A stretch of DNA of 64,000 bases, from the NCBI GenBank assembly GCA_015847255.1, contig JADLZK010001155.1:1-64000 (forward strand), given 5' to 3'. Position 1 is the stretch's first letter. Each line of letters begins with the position of its first letter. This DNA comes from Hyparrhenia diplandra. Taxonomy: Eukaryota > Streptophyta > Magnoliopsida > Poales > Poaceae. This document shows positions 48,815 to 60,214 of this stretch, one piece after another. The position numbers were made by a program, and so were the translations under genes. The notes below the pieces were generated by a model. It was not told the DNA's origin. It did not search any database and worked only from the letters and a program-made list of their open reading frames with translations.

Positions 48815-48846
<32 letters not shown>
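47500..48846 (+). mobile_element. 5'-truncated LINE (non-LTR retrotransposon) with poly(A) tail
   Basis: Only the C-terminal part of the second LINE frame remains, followed by a short 3' UTR and a run of 30 or more A residues (48817-48846). It lies head-to-head with the F-box gene. The 5' truncation point is near 47500, just after an in-frame TAG. Simple flanking target duplications are not evident. Confidence 0.85.
47522..48793 (+). CDS. LINE C-terminal region: zinc-binding reverse-transcriptase (zf-RVT) domain plus RNase H
   Basis: A 423-codon open frame begins at a GTG, which is only the first codon after a stop and not a real start. Residues about 50-165 match the plant zf-RVT module, with the W-x-IKVPSKIRLFLWRL core and zinc ligands C140, C143, H151 and C156. 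Residues 275-395 are a plant-type RNase H domain with all four acidic residues in place: D280 (in INVDAA), E321 (AEVLA), D345 (ASDC) and D390 (NHDAH). RNase H removes RNA from the RNA-DNA hybrid made in retrotransposition. The endonuclease and polymerase are missing, so this copy cannot move by itself. The intact frame suggests a recent insertion. Confidence 0.85.
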   Translation: MGNRDGSFESTFLRYTTTPRSWDRAILREFFSPLDWEVIENIPLCTMPMEDFWAWHYEKTGSFSVRSAYRMLVRLRETTSAWQGNKPSRSDSKAEEKEWTNLWKIKVPSKIRLFLWRLVKHSMPTGDIRHRRNMAPNAGCSLCGAMDSWRHSLLECNLAKCVWALEREEIVEFICQTETPDAKAWLSEVIKGLKQEDLTRVVVRLWAIWYARRLAVHQDQFQSPFSTHCFVERFINELSELHEVVQTGAANPVAARPSGASQPAVRWIAPPRGVTKINVDAAISKNVRRASVAAVARDDSGKFLGASALVLEGYSDAETAEVLACREGLALSSDLNVQILRVASDCINAVRSIQGQGFGVYGPVVQEIKHIMGSFTRVEYIHEGRNFNHDAHCLARSCVNFLVGRYVWFGEPPEGVCNSYDMI

Positions 48847-48848
<2 letters not shown>

Positions 48849-48945
48849 AAAGTGTATAAAGAATTTGCTCACAAAAAACAAAGTGTATAAAGATCGCCTC
48901 AAAAAAAAAAAAAAAAAACAAAGTGTATGAAGAAGAAAATATATA
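48840..48945 (+). repeat. Triplicated A-run plus CAAAGTGTAT unit after the LINE tail
   Basis: Three consecutive units combine an A-run with (C)CAAAGTGTATAAAGA or CAAAGTGTATGAAGA, beginning near 48847, 48880 and 48919. Confidence 0.85.
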
Positions 48946-48949
48946 TTAG

Positions 48950-50150
48950 TAGGTTAAGAAGATCGATAAGCCTAGATCCAAAACAATCTTTTTTTTTTTC
49001 AAAATATAGTCTATTTTATTAATTTTGATGTTATTCTCTCAAAATTGTGCGAATGCCTCTACTTGTATTTCATAAAAATTATGAGATGAGATCCAAGTAT
49101 GTGGAATATAGGGGATTCTTATAATCCAATCTCCAGATTATGTGAATCCACCTATCCAGCTACTAATGTTTGAAGATAACATACGTTTGAAACATTTTTA
49201 ACCACATGTACAATCTCCGGCTATAATCTAGTATTCCATATATAAATCATTTTTAATCCATATCTAGAATTTAAATTCTCACAACCGTTATGAGATTTAA
49301 ACAGGCCCTATAACAACTTCACAAATCAATGTATAAGGTCGTTTTTTTTTAGATAAAGATCAATGTATAAGGTCTAATCTTGCCATTTTTTTTTTATCTT
49401 GTTGAAGCTATTCTGAAAATGTTAGGTAAAACAGTTTCACTTGATTGTTGAAGAGAGTGAAATGTCTATAGCGCTCTTCATTTTTTATCTTTTTCTGTTA
49501 TTCTTTTTTAATATATTTTTTTAATTTCCGTTAATTTCTTATTTTTTTCCTATTTTTCTTTCTGTCTACTCCGTGTGTGTCCTACATCGTTGTAACGGCC
49601 CGACCGGGATGATGGTTAAAATCCACTCTACACGTTGAATGGACCACACCTACTAATTAACTCTCTTACGCTTTCGTCCTCGCTTCGCGCAAAAAGATCG
49701 ATCCGGAGTTAATAGCCTCCCAGGCCTGGGCTTTTAAGCTGGTGCGTTCCTTCGTGAATCCACGATATGGTACTAAATTTTCGCGCTACATCCTTGCATC
49801 CCGAGCTATAGTAACGTGAAACTGGCCTGGCCCATCTTTTGGCCCATTGGGCTGGGTCTCACAATCGCCACACGGACTTTGGCATCTCGTGCATGTGACC
49901 TTCTTTATCTTCCCTTTTTTTTTATTTTCTTCTTCGTTTTCCCTTTTACTTTTAGTCCTTTTATTTACTAGGTAAGAATGCGTTGCAACGGGAAAAAATA
50001 AAGTCACAACATAAGTATGAACGTGTATTATATATATAGGAAAAGAAAACTTCCTGTGTGATGTTGGTAGCATCACTATTACAAGATTTCAATTCATTTG
50101 TGAGTGCACCACTTTATTAGTAACATCAAACAAAAGTGTTCGCCAATTCA
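48950..50150. other. AT-rich stretch with transposon remnants
   Basis: It includes the inverted relative of 19645-19735 (at 49258-49345), a segment related to 31690-31780 (at 49596-49690) and a TGCGTTGCAACGGG string near 49979. I recognise no gene. Confidence 0.4.
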
Positions 50151-52000
50151 TTCAGAAAGAAACGGTGTTTATCTGTCTTTAGCCATATCCCCGTCAATAA
50201 GTGTCGTTCGGTGACACTCCCCAGGCATTCCTCCACCGTGTAGGTGAGATCACCTCTGAGCTCTTCGGCGAATTAATGTCACCTCCGCAGTATTGTCACA
50301 TCCTCAGCAGGCCACAACTTCAACTTCCAGAGGCAACATGTGTCCTTCCAAACAGGGTTCACTTCAAGATGTGGGATCACAGAAGTAGCATTAAGAATCT
50401 TTCAGCTGCAATGGCATCACAAATCTAAACAGAATAAGAAAGAATTAGATGATCTAAAGCATGGATTAAGTAAACCATCTCATGTCAGGAAATCATACTA
50501 TCAGTAATTAGAAGAACATACTACCATTCTTTGTTGGTTCAATCCATCAAGAAACTTTTGCCGCACCTTTGAGGAACATATTTTTTGAACAAATGATCTT
50601 ACCATCGAATAGTCAAGATTTCCTTCTGACATTACATTGTGATACGACTTCTCTTCCAACAACTATCACAGAGCTCTTTTCTGGACCATACATAAACCAT
50701 TAGCTTGTTATCTCAATAGACCCTAGAACTTCTATAGAGCCCAGAATATTGCTATAGATCTCAGAATATGGCGTCTACTATGTAGTAAACCTGCAATCCC
50801 TGAATATTGCAAGCCCAGAACTGCTATAGAGCTCACGGCTGATTTTTTTGAAGTAGACCCTGAACTGTAGCAATCTGACAATAACACAAAAAAAAAAAAA
50901 TTCTGTTTTAATAGGGTCATGTTAAAAAGATAACTGTGATAACCATGCTCTGATGATGCGGTGTCTGGTTTTGTTCATGAACATGTACATGCTTTGTTCT
51001 CGTCTGCTCTTTCTAAACTGCACAACTCATTTTTAATCTGTAGGAATACAACCTGAACTAAATAGAGATATTCTATCAAACTATAATTCTATAGGTTTGG
51101 GCATGAAAGAATATATGAACATTTTAGTGTGTTTTTTTGCGAGAGAACACTTTAGTGATGTTGAATAATATTCAGCATAATAGACACTTGCTACACAAAT
51201 GTTGACCCTTAAAGATGAGCCGAAAAGAGCTAAGTAATGATATGCTCTCGTCATAATTGGTTTCTCAAATTCTAAGGATTTCACTACAACGAATCATATA
51301 CACAGGAGAATCTCCCATGAATAGGTCGTTGATTTTAAACAAACACTAAAAATTTGACAAACATATTTCTAAAAAAATGACAAAGGAGGAAGCATTGTTT
51401 AGTGAAAACAAATGTACTTCCACTTCTAGTTCTAGTAGCAAACAAGGGCCTGCGTGCTTGTGGGATGAGAAGCAGGCAGAGGCTATGGATTCCAAACTAC
51501 ACTAATAATTAATGGTAAAATGGTGACTTTCCTGCCTGAAACAGATCATCCTACATGTGCAGTACCTGGATCAACAAATTGGTGAATGGTCAGTAGGACG
51601 GACAGAACGTAGTCCTCCAAAGGCTACAGCTTCCTGACAGGACAGCACGAGGCAACACAGTGTTATGCAGAGTCCGTGGGGCTACGCACGGCAACTGAAA
51701 CCCCAATCCTTTGTCTAGCGTCAACCCAAAATTAGCACATAAAAACAGAGTCGTAGAAACATCATTACTAAATGAACGTCCTGACCAAAGCAACCATGGC
51801 AAGATATTATAGAAACATGTACATCATCCATGACAAACCCAAAACTGTTCAAGCCTGGCTATGTTTGAGGGTGTTTGGTTAGCGGGTTTGACTTGAGTAG
51901 ACTTACCTCTTTCCTAGAGTTGGTAAGTTACTTCCTTTCAACCATTTCATCGAACAACTGGACTGCCATGGTGGCATGGTGTGAGCTCGGGCAGCAAGTT
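50150..52000. other. Unclassified stretch
   Basis: No recognisable coding sequence or element ends are seen. A short T-rich or A-rich run occurs near 50890. A spliced noncoding transcript from the GC-rich block to the right is possible but unsupported. Confidence 0.25.
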
Positions 52001-52690
52001 CAGGCCACTGCTATTTTGGGATCGAGCAAAATCACCACCGCGCGTTCTCTAGCCACCACGCCGCATGCCCGCGGCAAATCGCTCACCACCCCCCTCACTC
52101 ATGCCGGCGACTGCTATTTTGGGCGCGAGGAGGCCATCCATTCATGCTTGATTCACGGAGAGCTAGTGTAAGGAAAGATAAAGGTACAACATACCTCGAT
52201 CCTTCTGCCGGTTCCACGACTCCTCCTCGCTGCTATTTTGGGCGCGAGGAGGCCATGGCCACGGCAGTAGAGCCAGGCGTCGCCTCGGGCCGCGTCGAGG
52301 CCGCCTCCGCAGTGCTCCTCCCCTCCCTCGCTTTCCTCCCGTGCGTAGCGCCTGCAGCAGGGCAGTTCGAGCGCCGGGCTTCGGCTTGCGGCCGAGATGG
52401 CAGCAGGGCCAGGCGTTGCCACGGCCACCTCAAGGCCGCCTCCGTGGTGCTCCTCCCTCCTTAGCTTTCCTCCAGCGCGCTGTGCAGCACCGGCAGCAGG
52501 GGGGCGGGGGCGAGCGCGCGGTGGCGAGCTCGAGGTGCGCAGGCGCGGCACGGTGCGTGGGGGGCCCGAATCGCCGGGCGGGTCGGAGCAAGGAAGCGAG
52601 CGAAATTGAAACTGCTCGGGCGGGACGAGCGCGTGGGCGATATGCCGGCTACTATGGAGCGAGCGAGCGAAAAAAACACTGTGCCGGGTG
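52000..52690. repeat. GC-rich block with nested tandem duplications
   Basis: TGCTATTTTGGG-CGCGAGGAGGCC is present at about 52109 and 52230, with a relative at 52010. A longer unit of about 140 bp (GAGCCAGGCGTCGCC... and GGGCCAGGCGTTGCC...) occurs at about 52270 and 52405. The region is CpG-rich and ends near a GAGCGAGCGAGCGA string (52657-52670). It could be a promoter-proximal block, but no adjoining gene is recognised. Confidence 0.5.
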
Positions 52691-52699
52691 GATGATTTC

Positions 52700-55110
52700 G
52701 TTTGGGACGTTTTAGTAGTAGGATTTTCTTCTTTCCCTTATCCCGTCACATCCATAGGAAACCAGAACGCTGCGGTTATGCACCGTGAAATCTTCTTTCT
52801 CCGCCACCCTAGATCTATGGGGATTCTATTTTTAGGGGTGGGAGATTCTATTTTGAACAATTGCATTTCCCGCTTTTTAGTTGTAGAGATTAAGGCCCTC
52901 TTTATTCTTAAAAATCCTTAGACTTTTTTTAGCCCGAGGACTTTTGAAAAAAGTTCATATACTTCTGCAAAAAATTCTCCCTGTTTCATTATCTAGCGAC
53001 TTTTGAGGACTTTTTTTTTAGTTCTAAAAAAACAAATCCCTGGAACCAAACGACACTGACTTCCAAAAGCTCAACCAAAGGGAACCCTAGATAATTTCCT
53101 TGTTTGCAGAAACTGTTGGTGAAAGGTTACCGACTACGAGGGCAACCTTCGTGAAGTTCCAACGTAGACTAAAGTAAGGTTTTAACGAGGCAGCATGTGC
53201 TTAACACAATTTTGTTTATGATGAACTTGTCATCATATCGTTTAGCGACAGAGTAGAACCTATACACGGGTAGGGTTTTTTTTTTTTTTTTTTTCCTTTT
53301 TTTTTGAGGGGAACACGGGTATTGCAATGCCTTCTTAGGGCGTTGTACGTGTTTTACTTGGTTCGATCTAATAAATGTCGGCATAGGACCGAGTCCTACA
53401 CACTGCGTGCTTTTTTTCGATAAAGGACCGGGTTCTATCCAACAAACCTGCTCCCATGTTGTTCTATCTCTATTGCATGTCAGAATTGAGACCTAGAAAA
53501 GAGAGAGAGTTGGCAGACTGGGCCTGGCTATAGATCCAAAGCCGGTTCTATACATTGCAAAGCAGATACTAGTAGCCATCACATCACCAAGGGACCCACC
53601 TAAAGAGTCGACCTTGCATCTATACACTGTGGACGCTCTTATGCTGCTCATCTCTTCTTGTACCAAAGTCCAAAGGGGCATCTGACGAATGTTTACCACT
53701 TCCACAAAAGGTCATCGCTGGCCATTGCCAGAGCGACCATTCTTCAGTATTGGCCGGTTGTTCCGATGCTCCACTCCAGTAGTCCAATCCTTTCGGTTTT
53801 AATAATAACCGCGCGAACACCTGGAGCAGCATGCATGATGCATCATCCAACCCGTCACTCCGTCAGGTTTCCGATTAGAACAAGACCAGAACTTTTTTCA
53901 TTTTTGAGAGAGGAAGGACCAGACGAACTAGGTAGAATTATCCGGTAGAAATGGATAGAATTTTACTCGGGACGAATGGAACAACAGTTATCCATCGCAT
54001 ACAAGGCCGAAGCCCAATGAAACAGGCACGCAGCAGACCCTAACGCCAAACAGCAGCCCACTAGGCCATCACCCACTCGTCTCGTTTTCCTGTTGTCGGA
54101 CATGGTTCAGTCTCAGTCTTGTTCCTCCTACGGCACACGACACAACCTTTCCACGTACAGCATGGGAAGGGAGAGCGTCGGGTGATGGAATTCTATAGCA
54201 ACTTCACGTGATATACTTGTTGTAACCTCCGGCCTTGTCGTCTACAGTCCGTTCGGTGCGTAGGTAAGGTCTCTGCTCTGCTGGTGAGCTTGGAGATGAG
54301 TCGAACGCCTACACTACCTCGGGTTTGGCAAAAGGATCGAGTATTATACGAACGATTTGCAGATAAAAGCGCTCTGAATCCTATACTTCCAATGACAAAT
54401 CGATCAGACGTTTCTTTAATTTGCAGTCCACCAAGATGGCAAGATGTACATACACGAGGAGATGGTTCATGTTCTGTTGTGTGCAGTCTGCCATGGACGC
54501 ATGCTCAGGCAAAGCTCCTTGTAACAGCTTAACTGTATGGAGAAGTCTGTCACGACGACGCCCCCCAAGTCTGTTCAGTCAACACTGAACACATTCCATT
54601 ACTTGAAGATCACTGTTGCTTCAGTTAGAGTTCTTGGCGGATGCATACATTACAGTTTCTATAATGTCAGCTTCCGCTTAGATGTGACATTTGCAGCCTA
54701 TAGAATTTGTAAAAAAAAAAAAAAAGAATGAACTGACAGGAGATATGCCTTTCAATTCAGATAGCAAAAAGAGGTTTATATACGGAGCATAAAACTCAAA
54801 GCGGTTTTCCGCCCCAATCACATGCCACTCACATGAGTGCCCTAATTTTTTTTGTGCAGCATCTCGACTCTCGTATACAAAGGAAAAGACAGTTACACAT
54901 ATACAGACAAGGGATCCTATAAAACCGTATACGAGACGAGGAATATCACACGTAAATCATCACATATCTAAACACATCACAAAAGCAGAGGACCTGTTAA
55001 CCTGACGAAGCTAAGATGTACTACAAGTCTACAGCACGTGTGCAGAACAGAAGACATGAATGAGTTATGGTATAATATAAGTACACAAGATGGACCATAC
55101 AGGACGCGAC
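52700..55110. other. Unclassified intergenic stretch
   Basis: A GGCCCTCTTTATTC segment near 52891 followed by ACTTTT-rich repeats looks like a MITE remnant. T-runs occur at 53277-53309. Several short open frames at 53490-54730 match nothing I recognise. Confidence 0.25.
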
Positions 55111-55112
55111 AT

Positions 55113-55487
55113 CTATTTCAAAGACACGGCCCCTCCCAACGCAACCACGAAAACGAGAGGCAACATGGAGAACCAGAGCATGGCCTTGCCGACGACGGCG
55201 CGCCAGTCGTCGTCGTCGCGCGGCCTCAGCCAGTAACCGAAGGACGCCTCGACGAGCCCAAATGCCGCTATGGCTATCAGGCTGTAGTAGAACACGAACG
55301 CGGGCGCACGGCCGTGCAGGCGGAGCAAGATGCCAGTGGGAGCCCTGAAGATGAGGAGTGACAGAGCTGCCGCGGCTTGGGTCACGCCGGACGAGAGCAA
55401 TGCTACTGGCAGCTTCGAGGAGTTTTGGCTGGCATCAGACATGAGCTCCGTCAGCCTGACCGCCGGGATCGCCATTTCAGTGGCCAT
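55113..55487 (-). CDS. Small three-helix membrane protein, function unknown
   Basis: This is a 124-residue protein starting MATEMAIPAV. I place the start at 55487 and not at an in-frame ATG at 55592 because the second copy at 62831 keeps this start and the next 21 residues nearly unchanged, while upstream residues diverge. Three hydrophobic segments are visible at about residues 27-47, 62-79 and 101-121, separated by a basic loop (RLHGRAP) and an acidic/basic loop (LRPRDDDDWR). There is no signal peptide and no known domain. On the minus strand a TTTATATA string about 50 nt upstream is a possible TATA element. A broken paralogue lies 7.3 kb to the right, and both copies are followed on the upstream side by GGGTACCC clusters. 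The conservation pattern suggests it was once protein-coding. The role is unknown. Confidence 0.6.
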   Translation of the reverse strand: MATEMAIPAVRLTELMSDASQNSSKLPVALLSSGVTQAAAALSLLIFRAPTGILLRLHGRAPAFVFYYSLIAIAAFGLVEASFGYWLRPRDDDDWRAVVGKAMLWFSMLPLVFVVALGGAVSLK

Positions 55488-55589
55488 GGTGAGCGTGAAT
55501 CTTTGTTTCTGGAGCTTCTTCTGCATATTGTCGGTATATAAAAGCCAGAGATTGGGAGCCGCCACAGCTAGCCCCCTCCTCCCGCATGC

Positions 55590-56015
55590 CACCGGGTACC
55601 CGAGAGCTTACCGTGCCCTCGGCCGGCCGGGGTGATGAACTATGCATCGGTTGCTGAGCTGTATGTCCATGCAGGGTACCCGGGGCTGATACTTTCTGTA
55701 CTTGAGGAACTGGAAAGAGTGAAAGACCTTGCGGCTGACCTGTACTAGGAGGCCGGGTACCCGGCCGGCTTTGACCTCCGGGAGCTAGCTGACCATAGCT
55801 AGAATACAACAAGTCTTGTTGCTTTGCCTAGATAAAATATAGTACTGGAAACGCATGCAACCATCCCGGCGGCGTGGCACGGGTACCCGGCGGGGACTGA
55901 TAAGTTCGTGCGAAATTCACTATGGGTTTGTGAAGTTTGTTTGTATTGTAGGTGGTTTTATAGGCAGGATGTCGTTTTCGTTGCCACGATGGGTCGTAGC
56001 CACGCGGGTACCCAT
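55590..56015. repeat. GGGTACCC palindrome cluster 1
   Basis: Five exact GGGTACCC octamers lie at 55594, 55674, 55755, 55881 and 56006, several extended to CCGGGTACCCGG. They share flanks such as GCTGACCTGTA or GCTGAGCTGTA on the left and GAGCTAGCTGAC on the right. The cluster lies immediately upstream (minus strand) of the membrane-protein gene. Confidence 0.85.
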
Positions 56016-56119
56016 AGGCAGCGTCTCTGATGTCAAAAGAAGAGCCGTGGTGACTACGACCCGGACGACGGCAGGAATTAGCAGGATAACTAGTTCATCA
56101 ACCCGCTCTCGCACGGGTT

Positions 56120-57480
56120 ATAATCTATTGAGACATTAACTTATAAGAATTAAGAAAAAAGGTATTTTTATTTTTAGTTCACTAATATTATGAAACAATA
56201 TCTATAATAGGTAATTTGTAGTCTATATTGAATTGTGCTCCATATGTTTTTTCTTACATAGCACCTATGTGTATCTCCAATATATATTTAATTGAAACTT
56301 TTTCTTACACTATAATAGTTTTAGATGCATCATCTATTTTGTTTACATAACCTAAATTGTGATTCTTTTCTACAAATTTAATTTTATTAATTCTTCAGAA
56401 AAAGACAAATATTACTTACATTGGTGATTATGTATAGTCTACCCAACTCATGGGATAACGTTTTAGATTTCTATAAGATTTTTATGATCTACCATTTTAC
56501 TTCTACAGTTCACGTGAGTAGTAACTTGTATGATTAATCTTTGTTAGCATCATATGTATTTAGTTGAAGCATAAACTTAAAGTGCATAAATTGTGGTTTC
56601 ATGGCTTTATGTGATATCATGAAAATTTATACTTCAACCTTTAGCTTTTGATCTATTTTTTGTAATATATTCTTCCATTAACTAATTTCAAAGTCTAATG
56701 CTTTTTGTATCATTAACTAAAAATTTTCTTTGTTGTAAAAACTGAAAAAAAAAAAAATCTTGCTTTATTTTCTTATAAGGATATTCTAGGCTACCCTCTT
56801 AGTTTTGTCAATGTTATAAATAATTGTTTCAGCATGCACCATGACATTCAAGATGCTAATTTTTTTATATTTTATTGCTACTATTTTCTTGAACAAATAA
56901 TTCTTAAAATAAACATACTAATTCATATGACATAGTGTTTAGAACAAAAATGTTTAAACCTTTTTCAGGACAACAACTTACAAAATTTATCTTCATGAGT
57001 GTTATTATAACTTAAAGTGAGCTGTTACTGTCATTACTACGTGGTTTACTTAGGATACATTTCTGCCCTTGATTAACGTATAAAATAATTACTTTTAATA
57101 AAGTAGGTTTTAACTTGTAGACGTTGAAATAGCTTATATTAGCATGTAGATTCTATAGATTTTTGGTAATGTTTTGTGACAGTTGATGGGTGTTTAATTC
57201 AGGTACAAATTATATAGATATATCTCCAACTTTATATTGCCTTACGTAAAAAAGCCTTTTATGGGTAATTTGAAATGCAAACTCAGGCTCAAAACATTAT
57301 CGTTGATAATGATGGAGATGGATATTCTTCAAAAAAAAAAAAAAAAATTGGATTAGTTTAATTATGTTTTATGTTTGCGGAGGTTCGAATTTTAGGAACA
57401 TTAGCTTGTAATTCAAGGTAATTTAGTGACACTATTATTAAGTTGTGAACAGACTACAGACCTAGCAGTTTGAGCAAGTG
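56120..57480. repeat. AT-rich dispersed repeat region
   Basis: Segments such as GATATCATGAAAAT-TATA, TTTTTGTAATAT, ACTTACAAAATTT and TTACTAC-GTGGTT occur in the same order as in 19865-20360. No coding sequence is seen. An A-run is present at 57331-57347. Confidence 0.45.
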
Positions 57481-57499
57481 CATTTTTTAATAGAAACAT

Positions 57500-58945
57500 A
57501 ACACATAATAAGGATTGTATCAAAACTTATTTGTGCGAAGTAATCCAAATGACACTATAATTAAAATGAAAATTATAACTGCAGTTCAATAAGTATCACA
57601 TCATGTAGGTCATAAATGAAAAATTAATTGTAATTATGAGATCTCGCAGATTCGTACCTTTGGTCCATAGGTGCGACCAGTGATAAGCGTTGATGTAGAT
57701 GTTATGGATGGCGAAACCGGTGGCCTGCATATTCCCCGCCTTCCCTTTCTTGAAGTTGATGTCCTTCCGTATGCTCAAGTGCTGGATGGAAATTGCCATG
57801 TCGTTTATCGGTTGATAAATTTTAATCCATACCTAGATTTAGGGTATTTTTGTTAGTGATCGACCGGGGCATAGATTTGGTCCACCTCGTCGGCATTGAG
57901 TGGTGCGCCCTTGTAAGTAGGTGTTGTTGACTTTGCGCAGCTGGAGCGTCAACCCGCCGTCAGCGTTTCCATCATTTTGGCGTTGGTCGGCTGTAATGTC
58001 TAAGTAGATGGAGTCGTTGCGGGTTTTGCCGGTAGGTAGTCGGTGTAGCATCGCCTCCTCATCGGTGTTCACCCAAGAGGTAGTCGTGTAGCATGACCTT
58101 CCTTGTTGGTGTTCATTGATAGATAATCGGTGTTGTGTCGCTCGGCTCATTGGGGTTGGATTTGGCGGTGTACCATCACCTAGCCTTCTCCGTGTGGCGT
58201 CATTGTTGGGGTAGGAGCCATTGCAGATGGTGTCCATACTATTCTCAACATTGTCCGCTATGGTGGTTCGTTGATGTAGAGATGGGGCCATTCTTGATTG
58301 CGTTCCTACCCACTCCATGCATCACGACAATACCAGCCAACATTCATAGAGCTGTTCAAGAATACAGGAAAATCAGATCGATTTCGCAACTTTGGAGATA
58401 ACATGCACGCTAAGTATTCGATCCCCCTGTTTGATGGTGCAGACCTTGCAATGATCCATGGGAGCTTTAGGCGTTGATAGACAAAGGAGGTGTTGATCAT
58501 AAAGAAGTTGTTGAACGCGCGTCATCCTTATCCATCCAGCTCGCCTGAGAACCCGTAGGACCTGTAGTTGGTGCTGCGGATTGCATCCACTTCAATCCTC
58601 CACAGCCGAGCAACAACCTTTGTAAGCTCTTGACGAGAGCAGAGATTTAGTGTTCCCCTCTGCAGCCAGCTTGTGTGCATCCATAGCGATCAAATATGTG
58701 ATCAGTCAAGGGCCCTTTTGTCGATGCGACACTCGTTTCCTCATGCATCCGGGGTTGAAATCCCTTGAAACAAAAATAGGTAGGGGCTCCCCTGCCGACA
58801 GTTCAAAAAAAACATTATTATTTTATAAAATTACACTTGGTCAATAAGGATTATGTAAGAACTTATTTGTGCGATGTAATCCAAGGATACTAAAATTAAA
58901 ATGAAAATTATACCTAATAGTCATTAAGTATCATATCATGTTCGT
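57500..58945. repeat. Repeat unit bounded by about 110-bp direct repeats; contains dispersed-repeat copy B
   Basis: The flanks (about 57500-57612 and 58838-58945) share ATAAGGATT, AACTTATTTGTGCGA-GTAATCCAA, ATTAAAATGAAAATTATA and TAAGTATCA-ATCATGT in order. The interior, at 57870-58320, is the second copy of the family at 8200-8640. A minus-strand frame of 159 residues (57839-58318) has no recognisable domain. Confidence 0.5.
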
Positions 58946-60060
58946 AGCAGGAGAGAAAAGTCTATGACAGTGCAAACTATTTTGCACACATATACACACA
59001 CCACAGTAATCACCTTCAAACATTCATTCATGGTGATCACTACGACCCTACAGGCCACACTAAGCACCCTCGAATTTGAACATTCATTATATCCATGATG
59101 TACTACTCTGAACCTATAAGTACTCGCCTTGCCACCATAGTACAATTTAATTATGCAAGCAAGCAATATCGTGAAAAGTGGAGTCAAGGAAACATCTTAA
59201 GATAGCTAACAAAGGAACATTGTTGGATCGCGCGTCGCGGCTAGGTTGCCAGGAAGTAATCAATGGAAAACCTCACGAAGCCTGACACAGGCTATAACAC
59301 CATAAAGACATCACCAATTGATCGAGAGCAGCAAGTAGTTTAACAAAGAAATTGAGAGTGGGTGGAGTGCGGACCTGCAGCCTCTGTACACAGCAGGGAC
59401 GTATACATATGTGAAAGAAGATGGCCTGCACGGACGATGCTGTAGATATACGTGCATGCAGTGTTGGCTTCCTGCTAGCTTCCACCACACGTCAATTAAT
59501 TGGCCGGCGGCGCAGCGTTCCGCATGGAGTCATCCTGAAGCGGCCGGCGGCGCCCCCTCTCCTCACGTAGATGAAGTTGGATACCCGGACACCCTTCTGG
59601 TCAATTGTGGTAGGAAAAATCGTTAGATTTTGGAATAATAGATTTATTTTTTCTTTTTATCTTTAATAATATTAATGACAAAGGTTGGTAATATTCTACA
59701 AATTAAAGTTTTTTTGAGAATTAGATGCGCATGATTTTTATTTTTGTGAATCACTAAAATTAGTTATATTAATTTATCGTAATGGCAGTGGTGGGTAAAT
59801 TTAATGCATATTTAGGGGTTATTTTATGTTAGTTTTTATAATGGCAATTGTGGGTAATTTTTTAGAAAATATTACAGATCGAATGGCTAACATTGTTAGA
59901 GGCTGATAGATTGACGGCCGGATGTTTCTAATTAATGTGAGAATTTCTAGCATTTATCTTTTTTTTCTAGCGATCTAGTGAGAATTAACGTGGTGCCTCC
60001 GTTGGAGCCTCCAATTAGTAATAATAGTAAGATGGCCACAAAACAAAATGGAAAACGGGG
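58946..60060. other. Unclassified intergenic stretch
   Basis: I recognise no gene. The 59600-59950 part is AT-rich with repeated AATGGCA-TGTGGGTAA strings (about 59780 and 59840), perhaps a MITE remnant. Confidence 0.25.
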
Positions 60061-60098
60061 GCAGTGGGTACCCGGTCGCCCTGCTGCTTCCTGATCGG

Positions 60099-60105
60099 TT
60101 ATAAA
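60099..60105 (+). promoter_or_regulatory. Candidate TATA box of the NAC-like/BED gene
   Basis: TTATAAA lies 110 bp upstream of the ATG at 60215, just after a single GGGTACCC at 60066-60073. Confidence 0.45.
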
Positions 60106-60214
60106 CTGTCCTGTCCATTGGGAAATTTTGGATCCTCGAGGCCAGCAGCTACTTGCCCTTCCATCCACAGCCCCCTCTTCCTGCTCCAACTCCAACCCAA
60201 CCCAAACAAGGATC

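Noticed and set aside
50200..50430. 75-codon frame starting near 50201 as a small gene
   Set aside because: There is no conserved motif and no recognisable family, and neighbouring DNA is repeat-rich.
55487..55592. Upstream in-frame ATG at 55592 as the start of the membrane protein
   Set aside because: Residues before 55487 are not conserved in the second copy, whereas the protein from MATEM onward is.
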